Positions 54,211 to 63,646 of a stretch of 64,000 bases of DNA are shown here, in pieces (within the stretch, counting starts at the first letter, position 1; each line of letters begins with the position of its first letter). Both the position numbers and the translations under genes were made by a program. This stretch comes from Paludibacteraceae bacterium (GTDB lineage: Bacteria > Bacteroidota > Bacteroidia > Bacteroidales > Paludibacteraceae), in NCBI GenBank assembly GCA_016937795.1, contig JAFGVV010000049.1, forward strand, positions 1 to 64,000, given 5' to 3'. The notes beneath the pieces are model-generated. The model made no database searches. It was given only the letters and a program-made list of their open reading frames with translations, and was not told where the DNA came from.

Positions 54211-54864
54211 TTAAATATAGTATTCTGCCATATCCACCAAACCTGAACGCATGGCAAACTTTGTGGCTTCGTGAATATTGTTTACTTCCAATTTGCGAAA
54301 TATGTTTTTACGATGTGTCATTATTGTATGCACACTCACAAAACGCTGAGTAGCTATTTCGCGTGTAGTTTTACCCAATGCTATTTCTTTAAGTATTTCC
54401 TGTTCGGTAGCTGTAAGCAATTCCTTCACATTATGTTTGTCAATGCTTTTTGGCGCATCGAGGAGCATATTACCAATGCGGTTACAAATAAAACGATTTC
54501 CTTTAAACACTTCCCTGACACAGCTTTTTATCTCGTCGAGCGAACTATCCTTGAGCAAAATGCTGAAATTTTGCATATTAAACACCAGCGACCTTATAAA
54601 ATCGTAGCTTAAATCATCCGAAAACACAATCCAGTCCACTTCAGGAAAGCGGGTTTGTAAGATAGTCAGCTCGTCGGCACTTACAAAATCGAAGCGGGTA
54701 TAATCGAACATTACAACCACTTGTGGCATAACGGAGATACGCTGAATCAGTTCTGTTTTATTTGCAGCAAAAAATATTTCACTACACAAATCTGCCTTTC
54801 GCACAAGCTGTTCGAACCCATAATTTGTGATATCCTGATTGTCGCATGTAATTAATGCTCTCAT
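54211..54864 (-). CDS. LuxR/NarL-type response regulator
   Basis: 217 residues from the ATG at 54864. The N-terminal receiver-like domain has acidic residues in ITCDNQD and the probable phospho-acceptor in VVMFDYTRFD. The C-terminal LuxR helix-turn-helix has LTATEQEILKEIALGKTTRE and SVHTIMTHRKNIFRKLEV. The start overlaps the stop of the CAP-domain gene by four bases (ATGA), which implies translational coupling. No histidine kinase is adjacent. Confidence 0.88.
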   Translation of the reverse strand: MRALITCDNQDITNYGFEQLVRKADLCSEIFFAANKTELIQRISVMPQVVVMFDYTRFDFVSADELTILQTRFPEVDWIVFSDDLSYDFIRSLVFNMQNFSILLKDSSLDEIKSCVREVFKGNRFICNRIGNMLLDAPKSIDKHNVKELLTATEQEILKEIALGKTTREIATQRFVSVHTIMTHRKNIFRKLEVNNIHEATKFAMRSGLVDMAEYYI

Positions 54865-55559
54865 AATCCTGTTTTTTTTACAACAACAGCCTCGTAAAGC
54901 TGAAAGTTTTGCACACACATAAATTTGGGCATACTTCCATTTTTATCTCGATAAAATAAACAACCACAACCAAGCTCCAAAGCTGTACTTCGAAGTATAT
55001 TCTCACGATGACCTTTTGAACCCATCCACTTCTCCACCACACTTTCAGCAAAAGACAGATAACTATGTCTTGCAATAGCTTCACCATCGGGTTCATAACT
55101 GAATAATCCCTTTTCTTCGTCGAGCACATATACAGCTGTATTGGCTTTGTATTTTATGGCAAAATTATTGGCAATATTTTCTGCAGCATAGGGATTAGAA
55201 ATACCACATAAACGATATCTATCCGATGGTGTTTTACGTTCCTGTTGCAACGGATTATCATGAGCAAAAAAATCGCCTTTCAGCATATCGGAAGCATGCA
55301 TACCAGCAGCCTGCTCGAGTCTTTCATGATGCTTCAATGCATGTAAACCCTTTTCGACTCTAATTTCATTGGTACGAAAAAACACAAGTGCATTCAGCAG
55401 CTTATAGTTCGGACTTTCAAAATCAACTTCCATGTTTACACCCAGGATACTGCGATAATTAGAGTGACTATAGCCTGAATAAATATCTGTGCCATTCGCA
55501 AACACAACAAATGGACAGGAAAAAATCAGATATAAAAGTATTGATTTAAGCCTGTCCAT
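54861..55559 (-). CDS. CAP-domain (SCP/PR1-like) exported protein
   Basis: 232 residues from MDRLKSIL, which starts a signal peptide ending near VFANG. The CAP core has FFRTNEIR, LEQAAGMHASDM, FFAHDNP and GHRENILRS. CAP domains are found in secreted or periplasmic proteins of varied or unknown function. It follows gldN by 23 bases and overlaps the response regulator gene, so it appears to be part of the T9SS transcript. Confidence 0.87.
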   Translation of the reverse strand: MDRLKSILLYLIFSCPFVVFANGTDIYSGYSHSNYRSILGVNMEVDFESPNYKLLNALVFFRTNEIRVEKGLHALKHHERLEQAAGMHASDMLKGDFFAHDNPLQQERKTPSDRYRLCGISNPYAAENIANNFAIKYKANTAVYVLDEEKGLFSYEPDGEAIARHSYLSFAESVVEKWMGSKGHRENILRSTALELGCGCLFYRDKNGSMPKFMCVQNFQLYEAVVVKKTGL

Positions 55560-55582
55560 ATGATATTTCGAAAAAGATATTT

Positions 55583-56548
55583 TTAATACTCCCAAAGGTC
55601 CTGCTCTACGTTTAGCAATTCTGTTTCAATACGTTTTTGCTCACGCCGGATGCTCTCTGCATCATTATAGGTTTGAAGCAACATTTTGTCGAGCATATTG
55701 CCATCACCTAACAAGTAGCTGTAATACAATTTCTGTGCAAAAAACTCATCGAAAGTAAGTCGTTGTGTTTCGTTACCATTTGGTATCACATACTGTTTAG
55801 CCAGGAAAGGACGTAATTCATCGAACAAATACCAGCACAGAACCGAACTCTGGAAAAAGTTCCAAATGCCTTCGCCCGATTTATTGAGTCCGAGCATAAA
55901 CATATTAGTCACGTTGGTTTCGTTATAAATATAAATAGGCGCAATACCGATAATCTTGGTGTACATGCGTGAATAATGCTTATTAAAAAATACAATTTCC
56001 TGAATAAGAAATTTTGTTTGTTTCGAAGCAAAGTCGGTATAAGCATACGAGCTTATCACAGGCATGTTGGTCAACGGATCTTTTTCTATAAGATTTGTTT
56101 TACGCACATTCATATTCACAGTATCGTAATCAGCAATTAGAAAAGTTTCTTCCAGACGTTGCGTTGATAAAGAAGCATCCCAGCGGGGCTGAATATCAAA
56201 ATCCTTTTTCTCATATGCCTTCAGACCACCATTGACAGTTGCTTCCAGAATCAGGCGAAAAAGACTTTTATATTTCTCATTGGGAGTCACTGGAAAATAC
56301 AACTGATTATTCTGCTTTTCGCGCATATCAATTACACGATACACAATTCTCGACCATTCAATATCATCTGCTCTGTGATTGATTTTAGCAATTGTATCAG
56401 CCAGTGCATTCATTTGATCGGTTTGTATAGCCACATTTCCGTTAGGACTGAAAAATGGTTGTGGTGAACCTTTTGATACATTCTGACTACTTAGTCCGGT
56501 TACCACCAAGCTAAATGCGATAATTATTGTTGATTTTATCAATTTCAT
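55583..56548 (-). CDS. gldN: Type IX secretion protein GldN (PorN)
   Basis: 321 residues. Signal peptide, then family segments IEWSRIVYRVIDMREKQN (cited in part), FRLILEATVNGGLKAYE and WYLFDELRPFLAKQYV. GldN forms the periplasmic ring of the T9SS with the lipoprotein GldK. Its usual place is last of the gldKLMN order, as here. Confidence 0.94.
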   Translation of the reverse strand: MKLIKSTIIIAFSLVVTGLSSQNVSKGSPQPFFSPNGNVAIQTDQMNALADTIAKINHRADDIEWSRIVYRVIDMREKQNNQLYFPVTPNEKYKSLFRLILEATVNGGLKAYEKKDFDIQPRWDASLSTQRLEETFLIADYDTVNMNVRKTNLIEKDPLTNMPVISSYAYTDFASKQTKFLIQEIVFFNKHYSRMYTKIIGIAPIYIYNETNVTNMFMLGLNKSGEGIWNFFQSSVLCWYLFDELRPFLAKQYVIPNGNETQRLTFDEFFAQKLYYSYLLGDGNMLDKMLLQTYNDAESIRREQKRIETELLNVEQDLWEY

Positions 56549-56569
56549 AACTGTTTGTTTTTATAAAGC

Positions 56570-58099
56570 CTAAGCGAGTTTTACCAATATTGCACCTAAC
56601 GATTGATTATTTCCATCAGGTCCTACGGCTACAATATTACTTAAAATTAGATTTCGTCCTTTTGTAAGTTTGCTCAAAAAGTTAGCATCGAGCTTACCTC
56701 CGTTAACTTGCATGGGTGGTAAACCATCCACAATCATAGTAAACGACACCACTCGGAAGTTTGCTTTTACAAGCTCATCTTTCCCATAACTGGCAATCAC
56801 CGTAGCACTTCTTAATTCATTTACCGACATCAATCCACCCATCGACTGATTCCCTGATCCATCAAGCAAATAAGCTGTAGGCCGTGGCAATCTCTTCACA
56901 CGGAATGATTGCGTACCCATAGTCATTTGTTTGTTGTCGATTTTTCCAATTACAGATATTTTCATTTCACCATCCTGGGTGGGATTAATCACAAAACGAC
57001 CGTTTCCTTTGTTTTGCGATGTACCACCTGTGACAGATAAGCTTAAATTCTCGGGTGCCACACCCGGTACCGAAATACTAAAATTATTATCGATTCCACG
57101 GTAAACCACATTCAAGTCCACATTCGAAATAGTGGCTGATGGTTCACTTACGATATATTCTGATTCGAAAGGATATGACCTTACAGTTCCATCATTCCCC
57201 GGCAATCTGATTTCGCCGGAATATTTATTAATCCCCATACGACCACCGGCAGTAAGCTCATACATTTCTGTGGCAAGTTTCGATCCGTTGATATAATACT
57301 CGGGACGTTTTGTGGAGTCAACCGCCGAAAGTACGATACGCGCACTGTATTTCTCTCCACGGAATACAAATTTTGAGTTGGGTACCACCAAAGCCTCAAT
57401 TTTGTTTACACGAAAGTCCGAAGCATCGGTTTGTCCTTTCATAAATTGTACCAGTTCGGTTTCGGTAGCACGGATATCACTCTGATATTTGGTAAGCATT
57501 GTCACTACAGCCGAAACAGGCATCATTTCGAACATGCTCACTTCCCAGGGTTTCTTTTCGTTTTTATCATTTACCACGTCGGCTGTGGAAAAAAGCGTAA
57601 AATATGTTTGTTGCTTTTTTACATTCCCTTCAAATTCTTTTACCACAAGGTCTCTGAATTCATTAATCTTTTGCTTTAGTATTTTTCCATTTCCAGCCAC
57701 AAGCCCATATTGTCCGGCCACATCCAAATTGTCGCGTCCCTGAATTTTACGCGCTTTCGGATCAGCCTTGTCTTTATCTGCCAGTTTTACAATCTCAACC
57801 TTAAATCCTTCGATATACTTAAACAACTCATCCGATTTTTTCTGAATATCCCTTGCCTTAGTAAGCCATGGGCCTACCTTATCGGGATTTTGTGTATTTA
57901 AAGCATCAAAATCATCGTAGAGCGATGAATTACGCTGCTGCGACGATTCAATGGTAGTATGCAAACTATTATCAACCAAAGTAAAACCATTCAGAATATC
58001 GCTCGATACATTCAGCGCCAACATTGCTGTCAGCACCAGATACATCATGCCAATCATTTTTTGCCTTGGGGTTTCCGGACAATTTTTTGCTCCACTCAT
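56570..58099 (-). CDS. gldM: Type IX secretion motor protein GldM (PorM)
   Basis: 509 residues. A single N-terminal membrane helix (MIGMMYLVLTAMLALNVSS, about residues 16-34) follows a short cytoplasmic start, and the rest is periplasmic with four elongated domains. With GldL it forms the proton-driven motor that powers secretion and gliding. It starts 44 bases after gldL. Confidence 0.95.
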   Translation of the reverse strand: MSGAKNCPETPRQKMIGMMYLVLTAMLALNVSSDILNGFTLVDNSLHTTIESSQQRNSSLYDDFDALNTQNPDKVGPWLTKARDIQKKSDELFKYIEGFKVEIVKLADKDKADPKARKIQGRDNLDVAGQYGLVAGNGKILKQKINEFRDLVVKEFEGNVKKQQTYFTLFSTADVVNDKNEKKPWEVSMFEMMPVSAVVTMLTKYQSDIRATETELVQFMKGQTDASDFRVNKIEALVVPNSKFVFRGEKYSARIVLSAVDSTKRPEYYINGSKLATEMYELTAGGRMGINKYSGEIRLPGNDGTVRSYPFESEYIVSEPSATISNVDLNVVYRGIDNNFSISVPGVAPENLSLSVTGGTSQNKGNGRFVINPTQDGEMKISVIGKIDNKQMTMGTQSFRVKRLPRPTAYLLDGSGNQSMGGLMSVNELRSATVIASYGKDELVKANFRVVSFTMIVDGLPPMQVNGGKLDANFLSKLTKGRNLILSNIVAVGPDGNNQSLGAILVKLA

Positions 58100-58143
58100 A
58101 AGGATTATATTTGTGATTAATTAAAAAATACAGGAATAAAAGT

Positions 58144-59046
58144 TTAGTTCAATGCATTCAGCATATTACCATATACCTGATTTAAATCGGCTACCTGTTT
58201 GGCTAACTTTTCAGTTCCCTGTTTGAATGTTTCTGTTTGTTGTGAAGCTGTGACTGCTGCAAGTTTCATTTTTTCAACTTCAGTATTTACAGCCGAAAGA
58301 TCGCGTGTCACGGCGTTGACAGTTTCGGTTTGACGGGTAAGACCTTCGGATTGAGCCTGAATATTTTTAAGTTGTATCTCGTAAATAGAATTGATAGAAG
58401 AAAGATTCTTGTTTATATCATCAATTCGTCCGGCATAAGCTTTTGTATTGGCTTCTACTGCCTGCATACCATCGGTAATTCCCTGATAGGATACATTTAG
58501 CTGACCGGCAGCTGAGTTCAGACTATCCTGGCTGACAACAAATTTTCCGGTAGCTGCACTGGCAGCCTCTATATTTTTCACTAGACCATCAGTCGAACCG
58601 GCAACTGTAGCTAATCCGGCAAGTTGTTGTGCTGTAGCACTTAGATTTTTAATACCCTCAGAGAGTTTCTTAACATCCTCTTCGTTAATGGCTTCAGAAT
58701 AATCAAGCTGTGGTGCCTTAATGGTCTGACTTGGAGAGGATTTTTCAGGTTGACCAACAGGAGCTGCTACTCCTCCGGCAATACTCATCGTACCGTCTGC
58801 TTCAAAATCAAAAACTTTCTCCCAATGATATTCCTGGTGCGGTTTATCAAAAATACCCAAAGCAAAAAGAACTGCCTCTACAGACATACCGACTGTTAGC
58901 ATTTCGGAAGCTCCATCCCAGTGCATAATTTTAAACAATGCACCTATAATAACCACTGCGGCACCAACACTGTAAGCAGCACCAACGATACGTTTGGTTT
59001 TGGGGGCATTCCACCACAAATCGAATTTTGATTGATTCTGTGACAT
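58144..59046 (-). CDS. gldL: Type IX secretion motor protein GldL (PorL)
   Basis: 300 residues. Two N-terminal membrane helices (about 19-38 and 50-66) with the conserved KIMHWDGASEML linker, whose Glu is the probable proton-path residue. A long cytoplasmic coiled coil with Ala/Ser/Thr/Gln-rich repeats follows. Forms the pentameric stator partner of GldM. Confidence 0.94.
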   Translation of the reverse strand: MSQNQSKFDLWWNAPKTKRIVGAAYSVGAAVVIIGALFKIMHWDGASEMLTVGMSVEAVLFALGIFDKPHQEYHWEKVFDFEADGTMSIAGGVAAPVGQPEKSSPSQTIKAPQLDYSEAINEEDVKKLSEGIKNLSATAQQLAGLATVAGSTDGLVKNIEAASAATGKFVVSQDSLNSAAGQLNVSYQGITDGMQAVEANTKAYAGRIDDINKNLSSINSIYEIQLKNIQAQSEGLTRQTETVNAVTRDLSAVNTEVEKMKLAAVTASQQTETFKQGTEKLAKQVADLNQVYGNMLNALN

Positions 59047-59096
59047 ATTCTGTATCTTTTATATTTTAGATTTGATTAATTATTTGTTTTGGCTGA

Positions 59097-60506
59097 TTAT
59101 TCACCATTATAAGAACGAACGCAACGGAATCCGATATACGGACGGCTTTCGTATTGATATTCGTAGGTGCGAACTCCACATTGTAAATAATATGCAATAT
59201 CTTTCCAAGAACCACCTTTCACCACTTTACGTTTTAGCACGTCAGCATCATCAGTTTTAGCATTGTACTGAAAATTTGGATTCATATCGGCTATAAGCGT
59301 GTTCGACGAATTGACATATGCTGTGGAGGTCCACTCAGCCACATTACCTGCCATATCGAACAATCCAAAATCGTTTGGCATAAACGAGGCCACTTTCATT
59401 GTAGTAGCACCGGTATCGTCGGTATAGCTACCACGCATAGGTTTAAAGTTTGCCATATAGCACCCACGACTGTCACGTACATAGTTTCCACCCCAGGGGT
59501 AAATACCTAAATCGCGTCCCCCACGGGCAGCATATTCCCATTCAGCTTCAGTTGGCAAACGATAATCCTGTCCACCAATTTTACTAGCACTGTTAAACAA
59601 TTGAGTTCTCCACTGACAAAAAGCCTGAGCCTGTTCCCACGTTACACCTACTACGGGATAATTGGTGAATCCCGGATGCGAAAAATACATGTGCATTTTC
59701 GGATCGTTATAAGCAAACTGAAAATCGCGAAGCCACATAATGGTATCGGGATAAACGTTTACAATTCGAGTGGAAATAAGGTCACGACGTGTAGTCAATT
59801 TACGTACCAATGTTTCGTTTTTAATAACTCCGTTCACATCGATAAACGAAGTATCAACTCTGACAGAAGCATTTGCAGGATATGCACCAGTATTTACATT
59901 GTATTTATTTTCGGGTAATGCAGCCTGGTCGTAGTTAATCCATTCGTACTTATAAGTAAGCTTTCCGGGATTAATCTGACGTTTGGCTGAAAGAGAATTG
60001 TCGTCCATAAAATACAGACGACCTAAAATGGTCTTCACAGAATCGTCCTTAGAACTCCAGGGAATTCGTGCTCGCCAGTTCAGGGGTACCTGTTCAAGTT
60101 CTTCGGGAGTAAGATTGACGAGCGGGTTTAATTTATCCTTATAAGTAGTGAGCTTTTCGTAGCCCAAAGCCTGTGACACAACCAACGAGCGCATCGCTAT
60201 CGAATCACGCACCCAGTTTACAAACTGCTTGTATTCATCATTGGTGATTTCGGTTTCGTCCATCCAGAAAGCATCAACAGTTACATTTATCGATTTATCA
60301 CTGATGGAAGCAAAAGCCGACTGATCGTTGGCGCCCATCATAAACGAGCCCCTTTTGATGAAAACCATCCCATAAGGATTGTTTTCACGAAATCCACGGT
60401 TAAATATTGATTTTTTCGACACTCCGGTTAGCTCACCGGCCGGACGAGCTGCAAGCAAAATTAAAATGACGGCCAATGAGATGATTGTCAGATTTTTTTT
60501 CATCAT
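59097..60506 (-). CDS. gldK: Type IX secretion protein GldK (PorK), SUMF1/FGE-like
   Basis: 469 residues. Formylglycine-generating-enzyme-like domain: MVFIKRGSFMMG, DETEITNDEYKQF, YRLPTEAEWEYAARGG, GNVAEWTSTAY and the end segment GFRCVRS. GldK is a structural ring subunit, not a sulfatase activator. The N-terminal hydrophobic stretch (LAVILILLAARPAG) has no lipobox cysteine, whereas GldK/PorK is usually a lipoprotein. Start could be at either of two adjacent ATGs. Confidence 0.92.
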   Translation of the reverse strand: MMKKNLTIISLAVILILLAARPAGELTGVSKKSIFNRGFRENNPYGMVFIKRGSFMMGANDQSAFASISDKSINVTVDAFWMDETEITNDEYKQFVNWVRDSIAMRSLVVSQALGYEKLTTYKDKLNPLVNLTPEELEQVPLNWRARIPWSSKDDSVKTILGRLYFMDDNSLSAKRQINPGKLTYKYEWINYDQAALPENKYNVNTGAYPANASVRVDTSFIDVNGVIKNETLVRKLTTRRDLISTRIVNVYPDTIMWLRDFQFAYNDPKMHMYFSHPGFTNYPVVGVTWEQAQAFCQWRTQLFNSASKIGGQDYRLPTEAEWEYAARGGRDLGIYPWGGNYVRDSRGCYMANFKPMRGSYTDDTGATTMKVASFMPNDFGLFDMAGNVAEWTSTAYVNSSNTLIADMNPNFQYNAKTDDADVLKRKVVKGGSWKDIAYYLQCGVRTYEYQYESRPYIGFRCVRSYNGE

Positions 60507-60606
60507 CGTGAAATATTTTTTTGAATAAAAAAACTATTGTACTTAATAAAAATACGAATTGTTTGTAGAAAATTATAGTGTATATAACGCAAACCTAAGG
60601 TTTTCA

Positions 60607-61563
60607 TTATAATATTCTGATACTTTTATATTTTGTTTTACTTTTTGTAAAAACATATTCGAAACTATACACAAGTGCTATTTCGTGTGAGCCCCAACTA
60701 CCCGTAATAAGTCGGTTTGCAGGAACATCGAAAGAATAACCAATGGACAAACCTCCTGCAATATTCATACCTGCCATTAATATTACAGCATCCTGCAGAC
60801 GATATCCCAAACCTCCCCAGAATTTCTGATCATATTCGATACGAGAAACAGCATCAATCTGAAACGAACGAAAATCTGACTTCACAAACATCGAAGGTTT
60901 AAACTCGTATTTTGGATCCTGAAACTTATATGTCATTCCTGCACTCAAATTCATTAATCCTCCGAGTTTGAATTGGGAATTTGTACCCCATTCGAGTGAA
61001 GGATTGTTCAGATGCAAATATGAAAGTCCGGCATACCAGTCTTTTGCTGTATACCACACACCCACTCCGGCATCAAAACTATTTCCTACCACACTACCTG
61101 TTGGTATTTCAGTATCGGAGGAAAAATTGTGATACTCACCAATGGTTATGGGGTGCTTCACTACCGAATCGCCGGCAAATGTAAGACTTACAAATCCAGC
61201 TTGAGCACCTATACTGAATACGCCTTCGCCAAAGCGTTTTTTATATGCATACTGCAAATGAAAAGTCTGATTTGTAAAAAATCCAAACTCTTCCATTTGC
61301 ACACTTAAGCCCAAACCATGCAAGGAATTCTCCATTTTTAGAGGAGAATTAATATTAAACGTTGTTGTAGCTCCTGCATTTGGTATTCCTATCCAATTTA
61401 AACGATGTTGTCCCGCCAGTTCAATCATACCACTTTCGCCTACCGCAGCAGGATTGTATGCAGTATTATTAAACATATACTGACTCAATTGGGCATCGAA
61501 TTGCGAAAAAACCGCTCCGGACATCAAGATCAGAAATACAAAAATACCGAGTTTTCTTTTCAT
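60607..61563 (-). CDS. PorP/SprF-family type IX secretion membrane protein
   Basis: 318 residues. Signal peptide ending at VFSQF, then DAQLSQYMFNNTAYNPAAVG, the signature of the PorP/SprF family (cited as SQYMFNNTAYNPA), and many short beta strands of an outer-membrane barrel. It is about 100 bases upstream of gldK, the standard Bacteroidota order. SprF-type members help secrete specific adhesins; PorP is a core component. Confidence 0.93.
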   Translation of the reverse strand: MKRKLGIFVFLILMSGAVFSQFDAQLSQYMFNNTAYNPAAVGESGMIELAGQHRLNWIGIPNAGATTTFNINSPLKMENSLHGLGLSVQMEEFGFFTNQTFHLQYAYKKRFGEGVFSIGAQAGFVSLTFAGDSVVKHPITIGEYHNFSSDTEIPTGSVVGNSFDAGVGVWYTAKDWYAGLSYLHLNNPSLEWGTNSQFKLGGLMNLSAGMTYKFQDPKYEFKPSMFVKSDFRSFQIDAVSRIEYDQKFWGGLGYRLQDAVILMAGMNIAGGLSIGYSFDVPANRLITGSWGSHEIALVYSFEYVFTKSKTKYKSIRIL

Positions 61564-61747
61564 AAAAATTTCCCCTGTTCAAATTTCCCCAGCTACGCAC
61601 AATCGCTGATTAAATACAGGCTGTGTGTTATTCAAACTAAAAATCAACAAAAAAATTGTTTCCGGATAAAAAAAATCCTGTTTCTATACGACTCAACTCC
61701 GGTTTTTCAATTTATAATCAGGGTATTTTTCAACCGTAAAAACGGTA

Positions 61748-61975
61748 TTAATATTCTTCTTCGTTAAAGAAAAAGTCCTCTTTACTTGGGTAATCAGGCC
61801 AGATATCTTCTATACTTTCGTAAATTTCACCTTCGTCTTCAATCTCCTGTAAATTCTCAATTACCTCAAGTGGCGCTCCCGATCGTATCGCATAATCTAT
61901 CAATTCATCTTTGGTAGCAGGCCAGGGGGCATCTTCGATTTTCGACGCTAGTTCAAGTGTCCAGTACATAGTCAA
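61748..61975 (-). CDS. DUF2795 protein
   Basis: 75 residues, highly acidic C-terminal half. WPATKDELIDYAIRSGAPLEVIENLQ is the DUF2795 core (cited by DELIDYAIRSGAPLEVI). Function unknown; a small, conserved Bacteroidota protein. Start at either of two close ATGs (MTMYW). Confidence 0.85.
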   Translation of the reverse strand: MTMYWTLELASKIEDAPWPATKDELIDYAIRSGAPLEVIENLQEIEDEGEIYESIEDIWPDYPSKEDFFFNEEEY

Positions 61976-62049
61976 CTTAATTTTAAATAATTTTTAATAT
62001 AATAATAGGTTTCAATTTTGTGCAAAAATAGGAATTTTTTTTATTATAG

Positions 62050-62595
62050 CTATTTTTTCCAGAATATTTCTTCATGTCCTTTTTCAAGGGTGAGATACCG
62101 CGATAACACAAAAAAATAGTCAGACAAACGATTAATATATTTAATTATTTCAATATCAATAGGATAATTCTCATTCATTTCCACAATCCGTCTTTCAGCA
62201 CGCCGTGCAACAGTCCGGCAAATATGCGACTGTGCACCTACCGCTGCCCCTCCCGGAAGAATAAATTGACGAAGTTCCGGTAATTCCTGATTCAACCGAT
62301 CGATTTCAGATTCTACTTTTCGAATATCTGACTCACTAACAACAGAGACTTCCTTAATATTTGTTACCGTAGTATCAGTAGCCAAATGTGAACCTACTGC
62401 AAAGAGTAAATGCTGTATCTGTATCAGGAAATCGGAGTTTAGCCTGGTATGCGGATATGAGATTAACAGGCCTATATGAGAGTTTAGTTCATCTACAGTA
62501 CCGTATGCTTCGATACGTAAATCACTTTTTGCAACCCTTGTTCCTCCAATTAATCCCGTTTTTCCTTTATCACCGGTCTTTGTATATATTTTCAT
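62050..62595 (-). CDS. PduO-type cob(I)alamin adenosyltransferase
   Basis: 181 residues. N-terminal ATP-binding motif YTKTGDKGKTGLIGG, and the C-terminal VARRAERRIVEMNE and INRLSDYFFVLSRY helices typical of PduO/MMAB. It makes adenosylcobalamin from cob(I)alamin and ATP. No other cobalamin gene is nearby. Confidence 0.93.
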   Translation of the reverse strand: MKIYTKTGDKGKTGLIGGTRVAKSDLRIEAYGTVDELNSHIGLLISYPHTRLNSDFLIQIQHLLFAVGSHLATDTTVTNIKEVSVVSESDIRKVESEIDRLNQELPELRQFILPGGAAVGAQSHICRTVARRAERRIVEMNENYPIDIEIIKYINRLSDYFFVLSRYLTLEKGHEEIFWKK

Positions 62596-62656
62596 TCGTT
62601 TTAATAGTAAGTTACTGATAAATATAAGTCAAACAACACAAAAGCCAAAGTGTTGT

Positions 62657-63436
62657 TTAAAATATCATTTTGTAATGCATTTTGTTGCGTTCCGGATTAA
62701 AAAACAAAATCCCGAAACCAAAAATATCAAGAGAATTAATAACATTCGGATGCCGCTTTATTTGTTGCCAAGCTTCCTGCATATCGTCCGACCAATTAAT
62801 ATCATCAATCACTATCACCATATCATTATGCACTTTAGACATTATAATCTCAAAATATCTGAGCAGCGCATCCGAAGTATGATTGGCATCAATAAACACA
62901 AAATCAGGTCTTTCAATTTCTGTCAGTAGTGGCACCAAACCTTCGTCGATATTCATTCGACGTAATCGCACATTATCCAGACCAAACTTCAGAAAATTAT
63001 CGGATGCTATAGATGCAATCTGCGGACAACCCTCTACTGTATAGCACTTTGCATGCGTACAAGCCATGGCCATATATGCGGTTGAAATGCCGAGAGAAGT
63101 GCCCAGCTCAAGTATTACTGCAGGTTTGGCTTCGCGCACCATCCTGAATAATAATTGGCCATACTTACTACTATTCAGCGACTTTCGGGCAATGGAGGCC
63201 ACACTACTTTGGCGATTCTTTCCTGTTCCGAAATCAGTAACCTGGAGCACTCGCCTATCATTTTCCAACTCCCTTCGGAGTCTTTCAATTTCGGCATATA
63301 CATAAAAGGGATTCTTTTCGTACAACACAAAACGTGTAAAGCAAAATATATAGGGCGAATGTACTCCAAAACCCAAAGTATGCCTCGCTGTAAAAATATG
63401 CTTCAGCAACCTTCCTAAATAATTCAAACGATTCAT
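62657..63436 (-). CDS. Class I SAM-dependent methyltransferase
   Basis: 259 residues. SAM-binding ILELGTSLGISTAYMA and the post-II motif PDFVFIDANHTSDA, followed by VIVIDDINWSDDM, resemble the O-methyltransferase type 24 group. Substrate unknown. It has its own -7 box at 63456-63463. Confidence 0.82.
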   Translation of the reverse strand: MNRLNYLGRLLKHIFTARHTLGFGVHSPYIFCFTRFVLYEKNPFYVYAEIERLRRELENDRRVLQVTDFGTGKNRQSSVASIARKSLNSSKYGQLLFRMVREAKPAVILELGTSLGISTAYMAMACTHAKCYTVEGCPQIASIASDNFLKFGLDNVRLRRMNIDEGLVPLLTEIERPDFVFIDANHTSDALLRYFEIIMSKVHNDMVIVIDDINWSDDMQEAWQQIKRHPNVINSLDIFGFGILFFNPERNKMHYKMIF

Positions 63437-63455
63437 TTGATGCTTAATTCAGCAA

Positions 63456-63463
63456 CAAAGATA
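63456..63463 (-). promoter_or_regulatory. -7 box for the methyltransferase gene
   Basis: TATCTTTG on the minus strand, 20 bases upstream of the start. Confidence 0.5.
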
Positions 63464-63558
63464 TGAAAATATTAATAATATCGATTTGAATATGCGCGAT
63501 ATTTTACATAAAAACCAAATGACCAACAATAATTATTGCAGTTCCAATCTATTTTTAA

Positions 63559-63596
63559 TAAAAAAAATCCCCGATATAACTAATAACGGGGATTTT
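63559..63596 (-). terminator. Terminator of asnB
   Basis: AAAATCCCCG (63564-63573) pairs with CGGGGATTTT (63587-63596). On the minus strand a T-run follows. Confidence 0.8.
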
Positions 63597-63646
63597 GTGA
63601 ACACATCAATGTAGCAAACAGAGCAAAATTTCGGAATTCAGTTCAT

